Part shown: one piece after another, positions 26,585 through 38,272 of the stretch
How the letters are laid out: each line of letters opens with the position of its first letter
Position numbering within the stretch: the stretch's first letter is position 1
Assembly (NCBI GenBank): GCA_963969395.1
Contig: OZ017798.1
Location: 13,570,173 to 13,634,172 of the forward strand
DNA length: 64,000 nucleotides
Reading direction: 5' to 3'
DNA from: Pseudoscleropodium purum
Taxonomy: Eukaryota > Streptophyta > Bryopsida > Hypnales > Brachytheciaceae
Program-made: the position numbers and the translations under genes
Notes under the pieces: model-generated
The model's input: the letters and a program-made list of their open reading frames with translations, nothing else
What the model was told of the DNA's origin: nothing
Database searches by the model: none

Positions 26585-26795
26585 TCAATATGTACCTATA
26601 TAGGAGAAACAATTTTAGGACCTTGACCAAAACAAACTTTGACCCTTCATAACTTCTTGCATATGGTATCAAAATGTTACATTCTTTGGTGCATCAAAAC
26701 CTCCTTTCACTTGTTGCCAACAAGAAAATATAAAAACTTGACCAATTTAGTAATAGCAAATAGGTACAGTAGCAAAAAGTGGCATTCTAAAGGTG
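26585..26795 (+). repeat. Dispersed repeat family P, copy 2
   Basis: It carries TTTGACCCTTCATAACTTC, TTGCATATGGTATC and CTTTGGTGCATCAAAACC, parallel to copies at 5310 and 57825. The M2 element at 26803 follows immediately, just downstream of the segment AGCAAAAAGTGGCATTCTA, which also exists in the 57.8-kb copy. The M2 element may therefore have inserted into this repeat. Confidence 0.65.
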
Positions 26796-26802
26796 TCCAC
26801 TC

Positions 26803-27031
26803 TCAACCCTTGAACGCCAAGGCAGACGTTTGTGTCCAATGGATGACACGGAATCAAATTGTATAGGATAGAAGTACAACTATTCATCCTCAAAATTTGT
26901 TTTGGAAAGGGAAGATCTTCTACAAGAGTTTGACTTGCAATGGCTACTTTTGAAATTTTGAAGGCCAGTGATTCACACGGTAATAGAAATGGATGATTTT
27001 GAGGGTCACCCTTTTGGCGTTTAAGGGTTAA
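26803..27031 (+). mobile_element. MITE-like element, 229 bp (family M2, copy 2)
   Basis: The left end is TCAACCCTTGAACGCCAA and the right end, reverse complemented, is TTAACCCTTAAACGCCAA, matching at 16 of 18 positions. The terminal TTAA (TCAA on the left by one transition) would be the target duplication. Non-coding. It has a full-length relative at 12395-12625. Confidence 0.75.
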
Positions 27032-27145
27032 TTGCTGCAATGACTTAATATGAGGTTCAATTGTGGGAAGTGTTTTATATTAGCTTCAAACTTCATGAGA
27101 CAGTGTGTAAAAATTGACTTAGTTTTGTCACATAAGTTACACATA

Positions 27146-27226
27146 CAATGCCTTATGATGACTGCATTGTGAGAGTCTTGAATTGCACATGCGAGACTCT
27201 CACAACACAGTCATCACAATGCATTG
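27146..27226. other. 33-bp inverted repeat with 15-nt loop
   Basis: The left arm is 27146-27178 (contains GATGACTGCATTGTGAGAGT). The right arm is 27194-27226 (contains AGACTCTCACAACACAGTCA). They pair at 29 of 33 positions around a 15-base loop. It could be a small-RNA precursor-type fold or a relic of a very short inverted-repeat element. No other copy was seen. Confidence 0.6.
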
Positions 27227-30200
27227 CAAGTTTAATTGTTTTGATTGCTGGGGAGAAAATTCAAAGTTTACAGGAACAGGATCTGATGCACACCATCTCA
27301 ACTTCCTCCAACTTCAAGTTATATCGCACCACACCATGTAATTATTGCAAAGATGTGGAATCCAAATTTTTCACCTTGGGAAAAAAACACAAGTACTTAG
27401 AATTTACAAGCACATATCATTAAATTTGTGGAATTTGAATTCATGATTGGGCTCAAAGATCTTGCATTCTCCAAGCTAGGTGAAAAGAATACAAAACTAT
27501 CCAATCACAAAACTTTTAAGTTTTTTAACAAGGTAAAATATTTTCGGGAATATTTTTGAATCAATCCCACTCTTGCAATAGATGCTAGAGGGTAGTATAT
27601 TTGAGTCAAGGCTTGGCTAGCTTCTACCCACACCTTCTTTTTGTTGGTACAAATTGAGATTGGATAAAATAAAATTTGTACCTTGTTTTTTCCATTTTCA
27701 TTTTTGGCTTGAAAGGCTCTAAGAGTTTAGGTGAGGCTCCCACCCTTGAAGAATTTTATATAAGGTAGGAGGTCTATAAATGGACCATCTAGGGGGGAAC
27801 TAAATTTTGAGGAGGCTAAACATCTTGAAATAAATTAGTAAATTATCCTTGAAAGAAAAGTGGAATTGACACCTAACCCAAGTCAATTTATATTTTTTGG
27901 AGCTTTGCGGAATTAGTTACAAATTTTTGAAGTTGGAAAAAAGTCATCATTTGTGGTCATCAAAAGCAACCACCTCCTAAAATGTGCATAGTTGGTACAT
28001 TGAAAAAAGCAAAGCGTTCCTCAAACTCATGATCACTTTTGATGTCGTGACAGAGTTCAAGCCTCCTACCTTACATTCCCAAGGCCAAGAATTTAAGGGT
28101 ATAATAATAATTGTTCAAAGTCAGTTGATTTAAAACTGAAAGCTAGTATCATGAATTAAAGCTTAAATAACTCTAATTCAAACCCTCTTCTTCAAACCAT
28201 CCCATAGGTGGCTTCAAAAGTAGTAATGAGTGAATGTGAGTTGGAATGCTCATAATGTCAAAGCATTAATGAGATTTATTCATACTTCTTTAATGGATGG
28301 AATAAGAGTCGGGAAGGGTTCATTTCAAAGCCAAGATGTGTTCACTTAATTTTTCTAAATGGGAATTGATTGCCCAATTGCCTTCTTACATATATTAAAA
28401 GAATGTAGGGTTTGTTTCAGTTTAGTAAGGGTTACATTTAGGAACCTTGTGTATTACTTTTTGAATGCCTCACTGGTTGTTTTTGGTCTAGCCATCTTTT
28501 TTCAAACTGCGCATGTGTGGATTTTGCAAGGCCTAGGATCACAAATAGGTGCCTATTGTAGAATTCTTTAGAAATTCATAAGTAATTCATAAATTCTCTA
28601 AAAAATATGAAACCACTTTTGTTAAATTCCACATCAACTTTTCTTCAAGTGAAAAAAAGGAGAAATAATTTTGGGTATCTAAAATCCATCTTAGAGGCCA
28701 ACCAGCCCTTGAAGTGATAGTTTATGAGCCCACTATCTTACTTGAGTAAGGACTTTAGGGGTGATAGAAGTGTATGAAAATCATATTTTTTGAAAAGACA
28801 ATAATTCTTGATACAATAGTTCTATGAGAAATGTAGTGGCTTCTACACATGTTTATCATAACACTTCAAAGTCTTTTCTTTTTTGAAACAAATGAAACGA
28901 ACAATCAAAGTCTTGAATCACAATTTGAACTTGTAGTTTTTGCATTTAAAAGTTCTATAAAATTTTGAAATAGGGGCTTTAACCTTGAGGAGGGTGGTAG
29001 CTCATTGTTGATTGGTCAATTTAATAAGCTACGTATGCCCATTTTAGAAAGATTCTCAAATCCAAATTGGGGTAGCCCTATGAGGACCTCAAATGTCTTT
29101 TTATGGGTTAACTTCTAAATCTTACCTTGATATGAGATCACAAAATCAAAACTCATGATGGCTTTTGCTTTTTGAAGTAGCCTAACTGTAACTCATGATG
29201 TTTTTGAAAAAGTCCATGCCTAAAATTACACTTATATTTGCAAATTTAGATTCTTTTCCTGCCATTAGAAGATGCTCTATTTGTTTATTACAGTATATAG
29301 GATAAGCGATGTTTAGGGGTATTTTTTGAGTTTAACTAGCTATTTTCCTTTACTGAACCATTTTTTCACATATTGGATTGAGTTTATTCTCTATTTTTTA
29401 TTATTATTATAGAATATAATTTTTATAGGTTTTTTCAGCAGGTGTTTAATGATGTTTTCAAATTGTAACCAGGTTTTTCCCCAATTCCACCACCTAACAA
29501 TGAACTAACTAGTAGTTCTCCCTTAACATTGGACTGCGGCAATAAGCAAGGGAATTGTGGGTGGTTCATCTACCAATATTGTGAAATTGTAAAAATGAAA
29601 GCGAAATTGGTTAAATTTGGAAATTAATTTCAGAAATTGACATTAAAGAATGATCAAAATTTCATGACAATTTCTAGTCATAGTGTAAATAGAGGCAATA
29701 GTTGGTGTAAATATCAAATAAAAATATTGGGTGAATATGGGGAGTGATCTATCTATTGGTTCTACCTAAAGTAGATTAATCCTTCAACATTAGGCTAAGC
29801 CAATTGGGCTTAGTTCCAAGAGAATCATTGACAAAAAGTAGCTTTAGTATTTTTTCAAAATGTTTCAAATTTTGAGCAAGTAGCAAGACTTATATCCTAC
29901 TTGATGGAGATTTTTGATTCCTCTCTAGCCTAACTTTCTAGCCAAATGAATGTCATTTAAGGATGTTGGATAGCAATGTAAGATTCACTCTTATTAGGAT
30001 AATTAAATTTAAATTAAATTTCTTAGGATAGTATATTTTTCAACTGGAATATTAACCTATATCCATTTGACACATATCATTAAATTTTGATAGTAGTTGT
30101 TACCAAATTTAAATAAAAGGACTACACTAATGTTAATCCTTTAGATTCATAAAAATTCAAAATAATTTTCTTAACTATATGGTTAATCACTACAAATAGA

Positions 30201-32320
30201 ATTTGGTTTCATTTAAATCTAAGTGCAATGCATTTTTTAGGAACTCTCTAAAGGAAATTTGGGAATTAAAGTTTGTGTGCAATTTTGAATAGGGCTGCAT
30301 TTTCTATGCTGTTTTTTATTTTTTTTAGAACCACTATGGGACTAGATTTCTAATTTGGGTCCTTTCTTTAAATTTGAAATGAGAATGTATAATATCTTGT
30401 AAAATTTCAATTTTGTTGTGTTTGTATTTTCATTAGGTTTTTTTTGTTTAAATTTTTTTTTATCATATGTTATTTACTAAAATTGATCATATTTTGCCAT
30501 CTTGTTTTTTTTGTTTTTTTAATTTTTTATTATGTTCTATAGGCCTCAGAATTGCAAGAATTTTTGTAATTACATACTTTTCAATATGCCCTACAACTCA
30601 TTATAAATCTAAATTTCAAAGAGATTTATATCAAGAAAAAAAATGTTGGTGAAGTTCGGTTCTTTTTTATGTTTGCAAAAGCATGTCTTATATATAATCA
30701 AAAATAATTTTTTTTAAAGATATTCTACATTTGATAGTTACAAAGTGATATAATTTTTTTAAAGAAATATTAGGTAATATATATTCCCCCATTTTTAGTG
30801 AATGAAATTGCTATGTTGCCATATAATTAGTATTTTGAAGACAATATCATTCTTTTTTGGACAAATGTACATTTTTTTGAATGAAGAATTTAATCCTCAT
30901 TTTGTATGTTTCATCCTTTTATATAGATGTAAACAACTGCATCACTCTATCAAATGAAGATCGCTTCTTGTACTACCCAAAATAAATGAAAAAAAAACCC
31001 CTTGCAAATGCCTACAATATGTACTTCCAACACACTCCCTTATTGATATGCCTTGTTTGGAAGAATAACTCTCCAATCAAAATGTCTCATCTTGTCACTT
31101 CCAAGAGAATTTTTTACGTCATAAAGGTCCTAATAAAAACAAGGTATAGTGGAAACATCCAAAACCATGAGTTTGAGCAATTCAATATAGTTGGAGACAC
31201 TTTTTCTTTAAAATAATATTTTGCAGTATTAGCAATTGAAAATCATCACTATTAAAAAAATTAGCTTTTTCAGATGAGGCATATAATTTCTTTGATTTTT
31301 CAAAGTATTGGCTCACTAGACCACTGAACAAAACTGTTCCATAGTTGCAACCTGAACCAAACATTGCAAAAATCAGCTGTCAACAAATCAGAATTAAACA
31401 AGTGTCTTTCACTTGCATCAACAAATTAGAGTTAAACATTTGAAGGATATTTTAATGCATTCTTATGGATAGATTTGGTGACAATTTAGGATTTATGAAT
31501 GGGGACAAGGACAGGAATGGATATTTCTACCTTATAGATCCTAAAACCGTTAAGATCCCTGATTTTTTCTCTTTTCAATAATTCACCCCTGTTATTACAA
31601 AAGTACCATCTGGTCAGACACTGGGCTGGTCAAATTATTAAGTAGTAGGACTGTGTGCGCATGACGTGGCTCATGGGTCTACCTTATAGGTTCTAATCTT
31701 CGAATACAAACTATCTTTGAATGGGGTTGTTTGCTATCAATTATATTGGTTCACTACCTAGAGATAGAAATTTGATCTTAACAGATTTGGTTCTTGTACC
31801 CAAAGTAATCTCTCCACAGCCCTCTAAATTAACTTACATCTCCCAAAAAATTTCGCTCCTTAGTCTCACATAGGCTGAAATTTAAACAAATAGAACCCTC
31901 CATTTAAAGCTCAAACATTTCACCTACAGCAGCTTCCATACTCGTGCTGCAACTTCTCCAGTCACGTATTTAATGCGTCTACCGGAAGGGTCCAAAGGTC
32001 TGCAATGGACACTGGAAGCTTTCCAACCCATTTTTCCAGCTGCACAGTTCCCACGGTTACACTTACTGTTTACATCGTTCAAGGAGCATTTCGTTCTACC
32101 CAAGTACCATCACCTTAAACTTCTGAAACTAATCAGAAAAAAATTGTAGTTCTCCAGCAAATGCAGATTTAATCCGGTCATCAATGTGTTGGAAAATTAT
32201 AGATTAACATCTTCTTAATAGGGTAACACCCCACTTCGACACAATTACAGGGTATTATAGGAATATCATGGAATAGACTCAATTACCGATTGTCATTCAT
32301 AAGGATATTATCGCCGAGTA

Positions 32321-32634
32321 TAACTCTTACAGTGAGGCATCTCAAGATCAAGTAGTCCCAAGCCTAAGCCGAGGAACATAAAGCAGCGCCAAGGCTTTCC
32401 TATAGCTGAAAGGCCCAGCTGCACGCAGGAACTAAACAAGATCTTCAGAACTTGGAAATCCACTGCAAAGCCAAGGATAATAGAATAACTCTTACAGTGA
32501 GGCATCTCAAGATCCAAGAGAGATGACCGAGGAACATAAAGCAGCGCCGAGGCTTTGTGAATGCTCAAAGGCTAAGCTGCAGACACGACCTAAACAAGAT
32601 CTTCAGAACTTGGAAACCCGCTGCAAAGCCAAGT
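32321..32634 (-). repeat. Tandem duplication (about 165 bp unit) in the NAGK 3' region
   Basis: The order TAACTCTTACAGTGAGGC, CCGAGGAACATAAAGCAGCG, AAACAAGATCTTCAGAACTT, CTGCAAAGCCAAG occurs twice, starting at 32321 and at 32486. Units differ by substitutions and a small deletion. The second unit ends about 100 bases from the NAGK stop codon, so both may be transcribed as 3' UTR. Confidence 0.8.
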
Positions 32635-32730
32635 AACAAAAGAGAAGGACAGGAACATAAGTAATACGTCGTAAGGCCAAATCCAATGCCGTAGAAGTAG
32701 TACTGGATTTAACACAGATTCTCCACCATA

Positions 32731-35011
32731 TTAACCAGTGATCATGGTTCCAGCGCCCTCATCTGTCAGAATCTCAAGAAGCAAAGAATGGGGGGCTCGC
32801 CCATCAATGATATGCGTTGCACTCACGCCCTGCGCCAATGATTTGACACAACATTCCACTTTGGGGATCATTCCTCCGGAGACGATCCCATCCTCGATCA
32901 GCTTCCGCGCGCCCTTGATGTTGACCGCCCGCACCAGCGTGCTGCTGTCCTTGTGATCCATCATCAACCCTTGCACGTCGGTCATGAGGATCAGCTTCTC
33001 CGCACCCAAAGAGGCCGCAATCTCCCCTGCGGCCGTGTCGGCGTTGATGTTGTACGCTTGGCCCTCCGTGTCCGCGGCCACCGAGGCAATCACGGGGAGC
33101 TGGCCGTTGTTCAAAATCCCGCGCACCACGCTGGTGTCGATGGCGGTGATGTCGCCGACGAAGCCCAGGCCGCCGCCTGCGGCTCTGGCGGTGATCAGTT
33201 TCCCGTCTTTGCCACACATGCCCACGGCGCAGCCTCCCGCCCGGTTGATCAGCGAGACTAGAGACTTGTTCACCTGCAATCAAGGACACACATTAGGGCT
33301 CAAGCACAAGCAAGAGTAAATGCAAGCCACACGCAAGTGCAATTCCTTAACCCCTGAGTGCTCAAATGGTCGCTTAACTTGTTGAGACGTGCATGACATT
33401 CCATAGTTAGCAGAATATAGAAAGCTAAGTCCTACATGACATGAGGATATCGACTTTGCAGATTTACGTAGAAATTAATCTTGGCATAGCACATCAAGTC
33501 AAAACTTGGTTCCCAAGGCTTAGATAGCAGAAACTTAACGCGCAAAAGCCAGCGTAGATTCTGAATCTAATATGATCGAGTCTCTATGATTGAGGAGGAT
33601 TGTAGCACATAATGTTAACCCTTAATTGTACATCCAACCCACAAAAAATTTTGATTTTGATAATTTTCGAAAATGATATTCAAATGATATTCAAATAACA
33701 TTCAAGTACACAAATTTAGCCTCAAGGGTCACGTTCAGTGCCGAATTTTGCAGTCTAAATGTTTGACTGCCATGACCTTCTAGCCTACTTAGAATCAACG
33801 TCTGAAAATTTGAAGACAAGAAAGACACAATATACTCTTCAAGATCCTTCATTGGATTTTACAAATTAGATATGAATTCCTTTTTTGAAAGGGATCAGAT
33901 TTTGGTTAGAATTTTAAAATGCCATTTGCATTGGAATTATGTCAAAAGCAAAAATCAAGGTCATGATTATCAAATATAATTTGCAAAATAAGTAACCATC
34001 TCACCACATTTAACTATTAAATAACTTACAAGTTTCTTTTGATAACCACGTCCTTGATTGCCATTACCTAGTACAATTTAGCGTACAGAAGAGTTAATCC
34101 CCAGTCAATTCACAATCACTACACGTAACGATTCAAGAATTCTAGCAAAAGAAGTTAACCGCTCTCAACTCTACTCTAATCATCTCCGATGACAAACACA
34201 TACTGACATTTAAAATTCGATGCAAACCATACTCATTAAGGGTGGTCCAAATGCAAGACTTGCGTTCCTCAATAAGAGCCGATTCTCGATTCTCAAACAA
34301 GATTTCAAAACCTTTACGTGAGGGCTAGCATTTCTGACAAAAAAATGGGCTCAGAATCGTGCAGGGCTCAACAATCTCTCGCAGAAAAGAGCCACATAGA
34401 GAATGAAAAGACGAAAACATTTCAAAACCTCAAGATTCTTGCAGCTTCGAAATTCCTCTTGTAAATTAGGGTTTAGTGACCACCCAACAATTCCTTCCTA
34501 AACCCTGGTTCAGGGTTTAACGACCCGCACTCACCCTGCCCACGAGCACCATCTCCACGACTTCCATCGTCGCCGCATCCGTCACCCGCAACCCATTCTT
34601 AAACATCGGCTCAATCCCCAGTTTCCCCAGCCACTGATTAATTTCAGGCCCTCCTCCATGCACCAACACACACTTCATCCCCACACAAGACAGCAGCACC
34701 AAATCTTTTATCACCCCATCCTTCAAGCTCTCATCCTTCATGGCCGCACCTCCATACTTCACCACCACCGTCTTCCCTTGGAACCGCTGAATGAACGGCA
34801 ACGCCTCCGCGAGGATGTCCACTCGCTCCTTCCCCGAGTACTGGCTCGTCGCCTTCGCCACCTCCTGCGCCGCCACTGCCCGAGCTCCCTGAAAGGCTCT
34901 TCTCTTGGTGAAGTTCACATTCCTGCTGGCAATGTTGCTGCGAGCTGGTGATAGTTGGATCCCCGTGTAGTCCTTTGAGAGTACAGGACTGGTAGACTTC
35001 AAGGAAGCCAT
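32731..35011 (-). CDS. NAGK: N-acetyl-L-glutamate kinase, plastidial
   Basis: Two exons, 35011-34535 and 33273-32731, join at phase 0 (donor GTGAGT, acceptor TTGATTGCAG). The product is 339 residues. It catalyses ATP-dependent phosphorylation of N-acetylglutamate, the controlled step of arginine synthesis. Residues 1 to about 50 are S/R/A-rich and fit a chloroplast transit peptide. An N-terminal helix before the core ([18 protein letters not shown]) is the type found in arginine-inhibited NAGKs. Core motifs are [10 protein letters not shown] (phosphate binding), [13 protein letters not shown] (substrate), [12 protein letters not shown] and C-terminal [15 protein letters not shown]. In plants the enzyme is relieved of arginine inhibition by PII, which is known for the family and not shown here. 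The single intron holds TTAA-ended repeats. Identification is secure. Confidence 0.97.
33347..33618 (+). mobile_element. MITE-like element in NAGK intron (family M1, tentative ends)
   Basis: It starts TTAACCCCTGAGTGCTCAAA, the M1-type start. A following TTAA at 33615-33618 may be its right end, but the inner bases there (GCACATAATGTTAA) match only weakly. A second TTAACCC start directly follows at 33615 and may be another decayed element with an end near 34.24 kb (ATTAAGGGTGG). Confidence 0.4.
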
Positions 35012-36928
35012 CACCGAGGATGCTACGCCTGATGAAGCGCACCGTGTGTGCCCTGTGAGTCTAAATCTGTGACATGAGCAAGAAGGGAAGGGCTGAATCC
35101 CTAATGTTGGGATTTGGGTAGGGTATTTTGCAACGGAATTTCGGAAGAAAGTCCGCTTGGGCTCCAGTTGGGGAGTCCCAGAGAGAAGAATCTCTTCCTT
35201 TGTTTGGAGGTGTGTCTGTGGTAGGGATCTTCAAAGGGACCAAGACCACCTCGGGGCCCTATGACTGAGCTACAGAAGCGAATCCCCCTGAAAGTTCACG
35301 TGTCGTTATCGGAAGTCCGAAGAGCATTCCTTCAAAAGTTAATTCCGTCAAAACACAAAATCACATAATAATTACTCCGCATTATAAAATTCTAAACTTA
35401 GGGTGGACTTTCTTCTAGAGTCGGAATCAGAAAATAAATTTCAAGTATTTTGGAATTGGAACTGCTTTGCCTGACTTTCATGATGATTGCACTTCTATAT
35501 ATGCAAGTAGGGAGAAACTACATTTTAGGTATACATGTGCATTGCTGTCAAACTAAAAGTAACCCAAAAGTTCAAGTTTAATATTGCAATTTTGTTTTCC
35601 AAAAGTTGGAAATTTGCTTCCCCCACTTTTCAAGTACTTCTCCCTACGATCATGCCAACAATCTATTTTGATTCTCTTCTTGCAAATAATGTACAATTCT
35701 GTATATCAAAATTGAAATTGGTTTGTCTTATCTAAAAGTTTTATGATTCTAACCACAAATAAGTTAGGCCTCATGCTGGATTTCTATGTATAGAAATCGC
35801 CCAAACTTCCAAAAAAGACAAAAGTTTTTTCCAAATTCTACATGAAAATATACTACAATATGTTTGCAATATGAGAATAAGAATGATTGGATGGCAAAAA
35901 TTTAAAAGAAGCCCATGAAAAGACTAGGAGACAGCTTTTCAACTTTCTAAAAACACTTTTTTAACAATAGACTTGAAGATTAGAAATTTCAACATTCATA
36001 GAGCTTGTTTAATTCTAAAACATATGCTTAATCAATGTAGAAATTGTCCTTTCTAGTATCGTGTGAATCATTTGCTTAAAAAAAATACAAGAGCACTCAT
36101 TGAATGTCAAACTTCTGTATAAGACCTCTCCTTTTCACACAAAATTCCAAGGATGAAAATCTGCACTTCTATCTCACATAGAAAGATTCTTTGGCCTGCA
36201 ATTGAAAAACCTATTAAGCTAATTCTAAGATTTGGTTTATCAGAGGCCAAAATGGATTGGCCAATGATGAACCAAATAGCAAGATATATGGTACCTATAA
36301 TAAACCAAATGAAAAATGATAAACCATTTTCCTAGAAATGAGATTCTTTTCCTTGGATGGTGGAATCCCCAAGCAATTCCAAATATGTTGCAAACCTTGG
36401 ATTGTCTAGAAGAGCAGAGTTCTAGTTCAAGTGAGGAGTATGGTCAATCAGATGGTGCAACAGGAAACTAGTACAATCACAAGACATTCAAACAGGTACA
36501 ATGCATCTTAGATTTATCAATCTTGCAACGCAAATAACAACACCATTTATTCAAAGCAGCATTTGTTTAAAGCTGCATCAATCAGTCCTACAAAATGTGA
36601 TTCTTAAAAGCAGAACCTAGCTCAATCCAAATGCTCAAAATTATGAAGACAAGATCTCAAAATGATGATGTCTTAGTACTTATGTTTTTTTGGTTGCGCA
36701 TGTCCAATATAAGAATCATTCAATAGAGCTAGAAGCTATCAAGTTCTACTAGTCATTCCTTTCCTTCAACCTTTGTGTTGTAGCTCAGGTAGCTTTCATT
36801 TTTTTTGAGTATTTCTTTGGAGCTCAAGAAATAGTAGTACATCACACAAAACTCTTCAAACTGTGCCTCCGAATCAAGCTAAAATCAAATCAATCTTACA
36901 AAAATTTCCTACAAATTTTTTTGTACAT
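35012..36928. other. NAGK upstream region and repeats
   Basis: Positions 35012 to about 35350 are likely NAGK 5' UTR and promoter, with ordinary composition. The remainder is AT-rich with no coding frame. About 35500-35760 is one copy of a dispersed sequence also found at about 42300-42530. The last part is the 3' flank of the kinase gene. Confidence 0.5.
35500..35760 (+). repeat. Dispersed repeat family Q, copy 1
   Basis: AACTAAAAGTAACCCAAAAG, AAGTTCAAGTTTAAT and the following AT-rich text through AAAAGTTTTATGATTCTA parallel the segment at about 42300-42530 (GCTAAAAGCAACCAAAAGTT, AAAAGTTTGAAAGATTCTA). Gapped and old; no ends were defined. Confidence 0.6.
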
Positions 36929-38255
36929 CTATTTCATCTTCTTCATAGCTAGATAAGTCCTAGAGGCTTGAAGCTTAAGAATCTTGACAATCTCTTCAAA
37001 AGAGGGCCTCAAAAGTGGGTCCTTGTGCCAACATCTATTTACCAAATCCATCATCCAAGGAGTGATTTGGTTGGGTAATGTGGGTCTTTTGCCACCAATG
37101 ACACCATCATAATCATTTGCTAGTAGCTCTTCTAAAGGAATGCCACCTGAGACAATCTCATAGCAAGTCATTCCAAAACTATAGACATCGGATTGTTTGG
37201 AAAACACTTCAAGGTTTTGGAAAATATTTTGGTTCTTCAAGCCAAGCAATATTCTAGGAGCCCTCCAAAATCTTGTTCCAATGACTCCAACTGAGCATTC
37301 GTAATCAACAACAAAACACTCAAATGCATATGACTCCAAGGAGATTGGATCAAGTGTGTGTGGATAGTCCCCTTTCCATGACCAAATGAGTACATTAGAA
37401 GCTTTGAAATCCCTGTGAATAATATCTCTTTCATGCAAACTTTGCATACCTTGAGCAATCCTGTACATGATGTAAATAGCAACATTGTTTTGGAAAGGAG
37501 GACCTCTGTTGTTGAAATGGACCATTCTCACGTCAATGAGCTTTCGCAAGTCACCCCAAGCTCTCACCATACAGAAGGCAAGCCTTCCACTGGACTTCAA
37601 CAATCGGACACCAAAAATTAGATTACAATTGGTCTGTAGCCCAAAGCAGCCATGAGTGCGTATACTATCATCTTTGAGCATGGTGGGAGGCAAGAACCGT
37701 AGAAAGTCTTTTAGGGATGTCCCCTCCTTGAACACCTTCAAAACCCCACTCTCCCGTGCTTTGCAGCCATCCTCACGGATTCCATGAGCATGAAAAAGCT
37801 CCGCTTGCGCTCCTTCTGCAAATGGCTTCTCACTGCTTACTTCGAACTTCACAAACAAAGGATGGCCATCCGTACCAATCATATACGACGGCGACTTGTG
37901 AACACGATAAGATCCAACATCATCTTCGTCCCAAAAGAATCCACCGGGATATTGCTTCCGCATACTCCGAAACAGCTCCAAGTTCTCCTCCGCCACCTTC
38001 ACGCTTGACTTTGGAGTGCCCTCCCACTTCACTCGCCCTTTCGGACTGCGAGGAGGATGACGACTCCGTTGCTAGACCCTCCACAGATGTAAAATAAGCA
38101 TTCGATAGCTCACTCCAGTGCACTTTGGAAGCTTGGATCTCTGCCTCCACCTTCGCCTGTTCATCGTTCACATCCAACGTAGCCATGACTTCCCTCATCC
38201 GCTCAATGTGTGCTGAGAAACTCTCTATTCCAGCTGAGGTGCGATCTGACGCCAT
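36929..38255 (-). CDS. Divergent TKL-like protein kinase (moss-type)
   Basis: The kinase frame is open from 38035 to the TGA at 36929. An N-terminal frame starting ATG at 38255 (MASDRTSAGIESFSAHIERM, helical) is in another register. A 76-nt GT-AG intron at 38113-38038 (donor GTGAGC, acceptor CGAAAG) would join them phase 1, giving about 416 residues; otherwise there is a frameshift. The kinase domain shows VLKVFKEG (lysine), IIHRDFKASNVLI (catalytic loop), VVDYECSVG where DFG is expected, GTRFWRAPRILL where APE is usual, SDVYSFGMTCYEIVSGGIP and CWHKDPLLRPSFEEI. This resembles TKL kinases that are numerous in mosses. The DFG-to-DYE and APE-to-APR changes suggest weak activity or a pseudokinase. 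Its ATG lies 17 bases after the stop codon of the membrane-protein frame upstream. Confidence 0.75.
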
Positions 38256-38272
38256 GCCTCCTCGGGTCAACA

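Larger units (their letters stand above)
23976..32320. other. Long non-coding stretch between TRIM37-like and NAGK genes
   Basis: Sequence from 24.0 to about 25.2 kb has mixed composition and is probably the TRIM37 promoter region. It includes CACTGTACTGTACACTACAC near 24.45 kb and opposed short frames that look like noise. From 25.2 to about 31.5 kb it is AT-rich with no credible gene. Recognisable items are a hairpin (25983-26044), one family P repeat, one M2 element, a 33-bp inverted repeat (27146-27226) and poly-T/poly-A runs. From about 31.5 kb composition becomes more mixed again toward the NAGK 3' flank. Confidence 0.5.

Noticed and set aside
32804..33319. Alternative frames over NAGK exon 2
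   Set aside because: Shadows of the NAGK reading frame, arginine/histidine-rich as expected for antisense or shifted GC-rich code.
37415..38008. Plus-strand frames over the kinase
   Set aside because: Antisense of the kinase domain, without conserved motifs.
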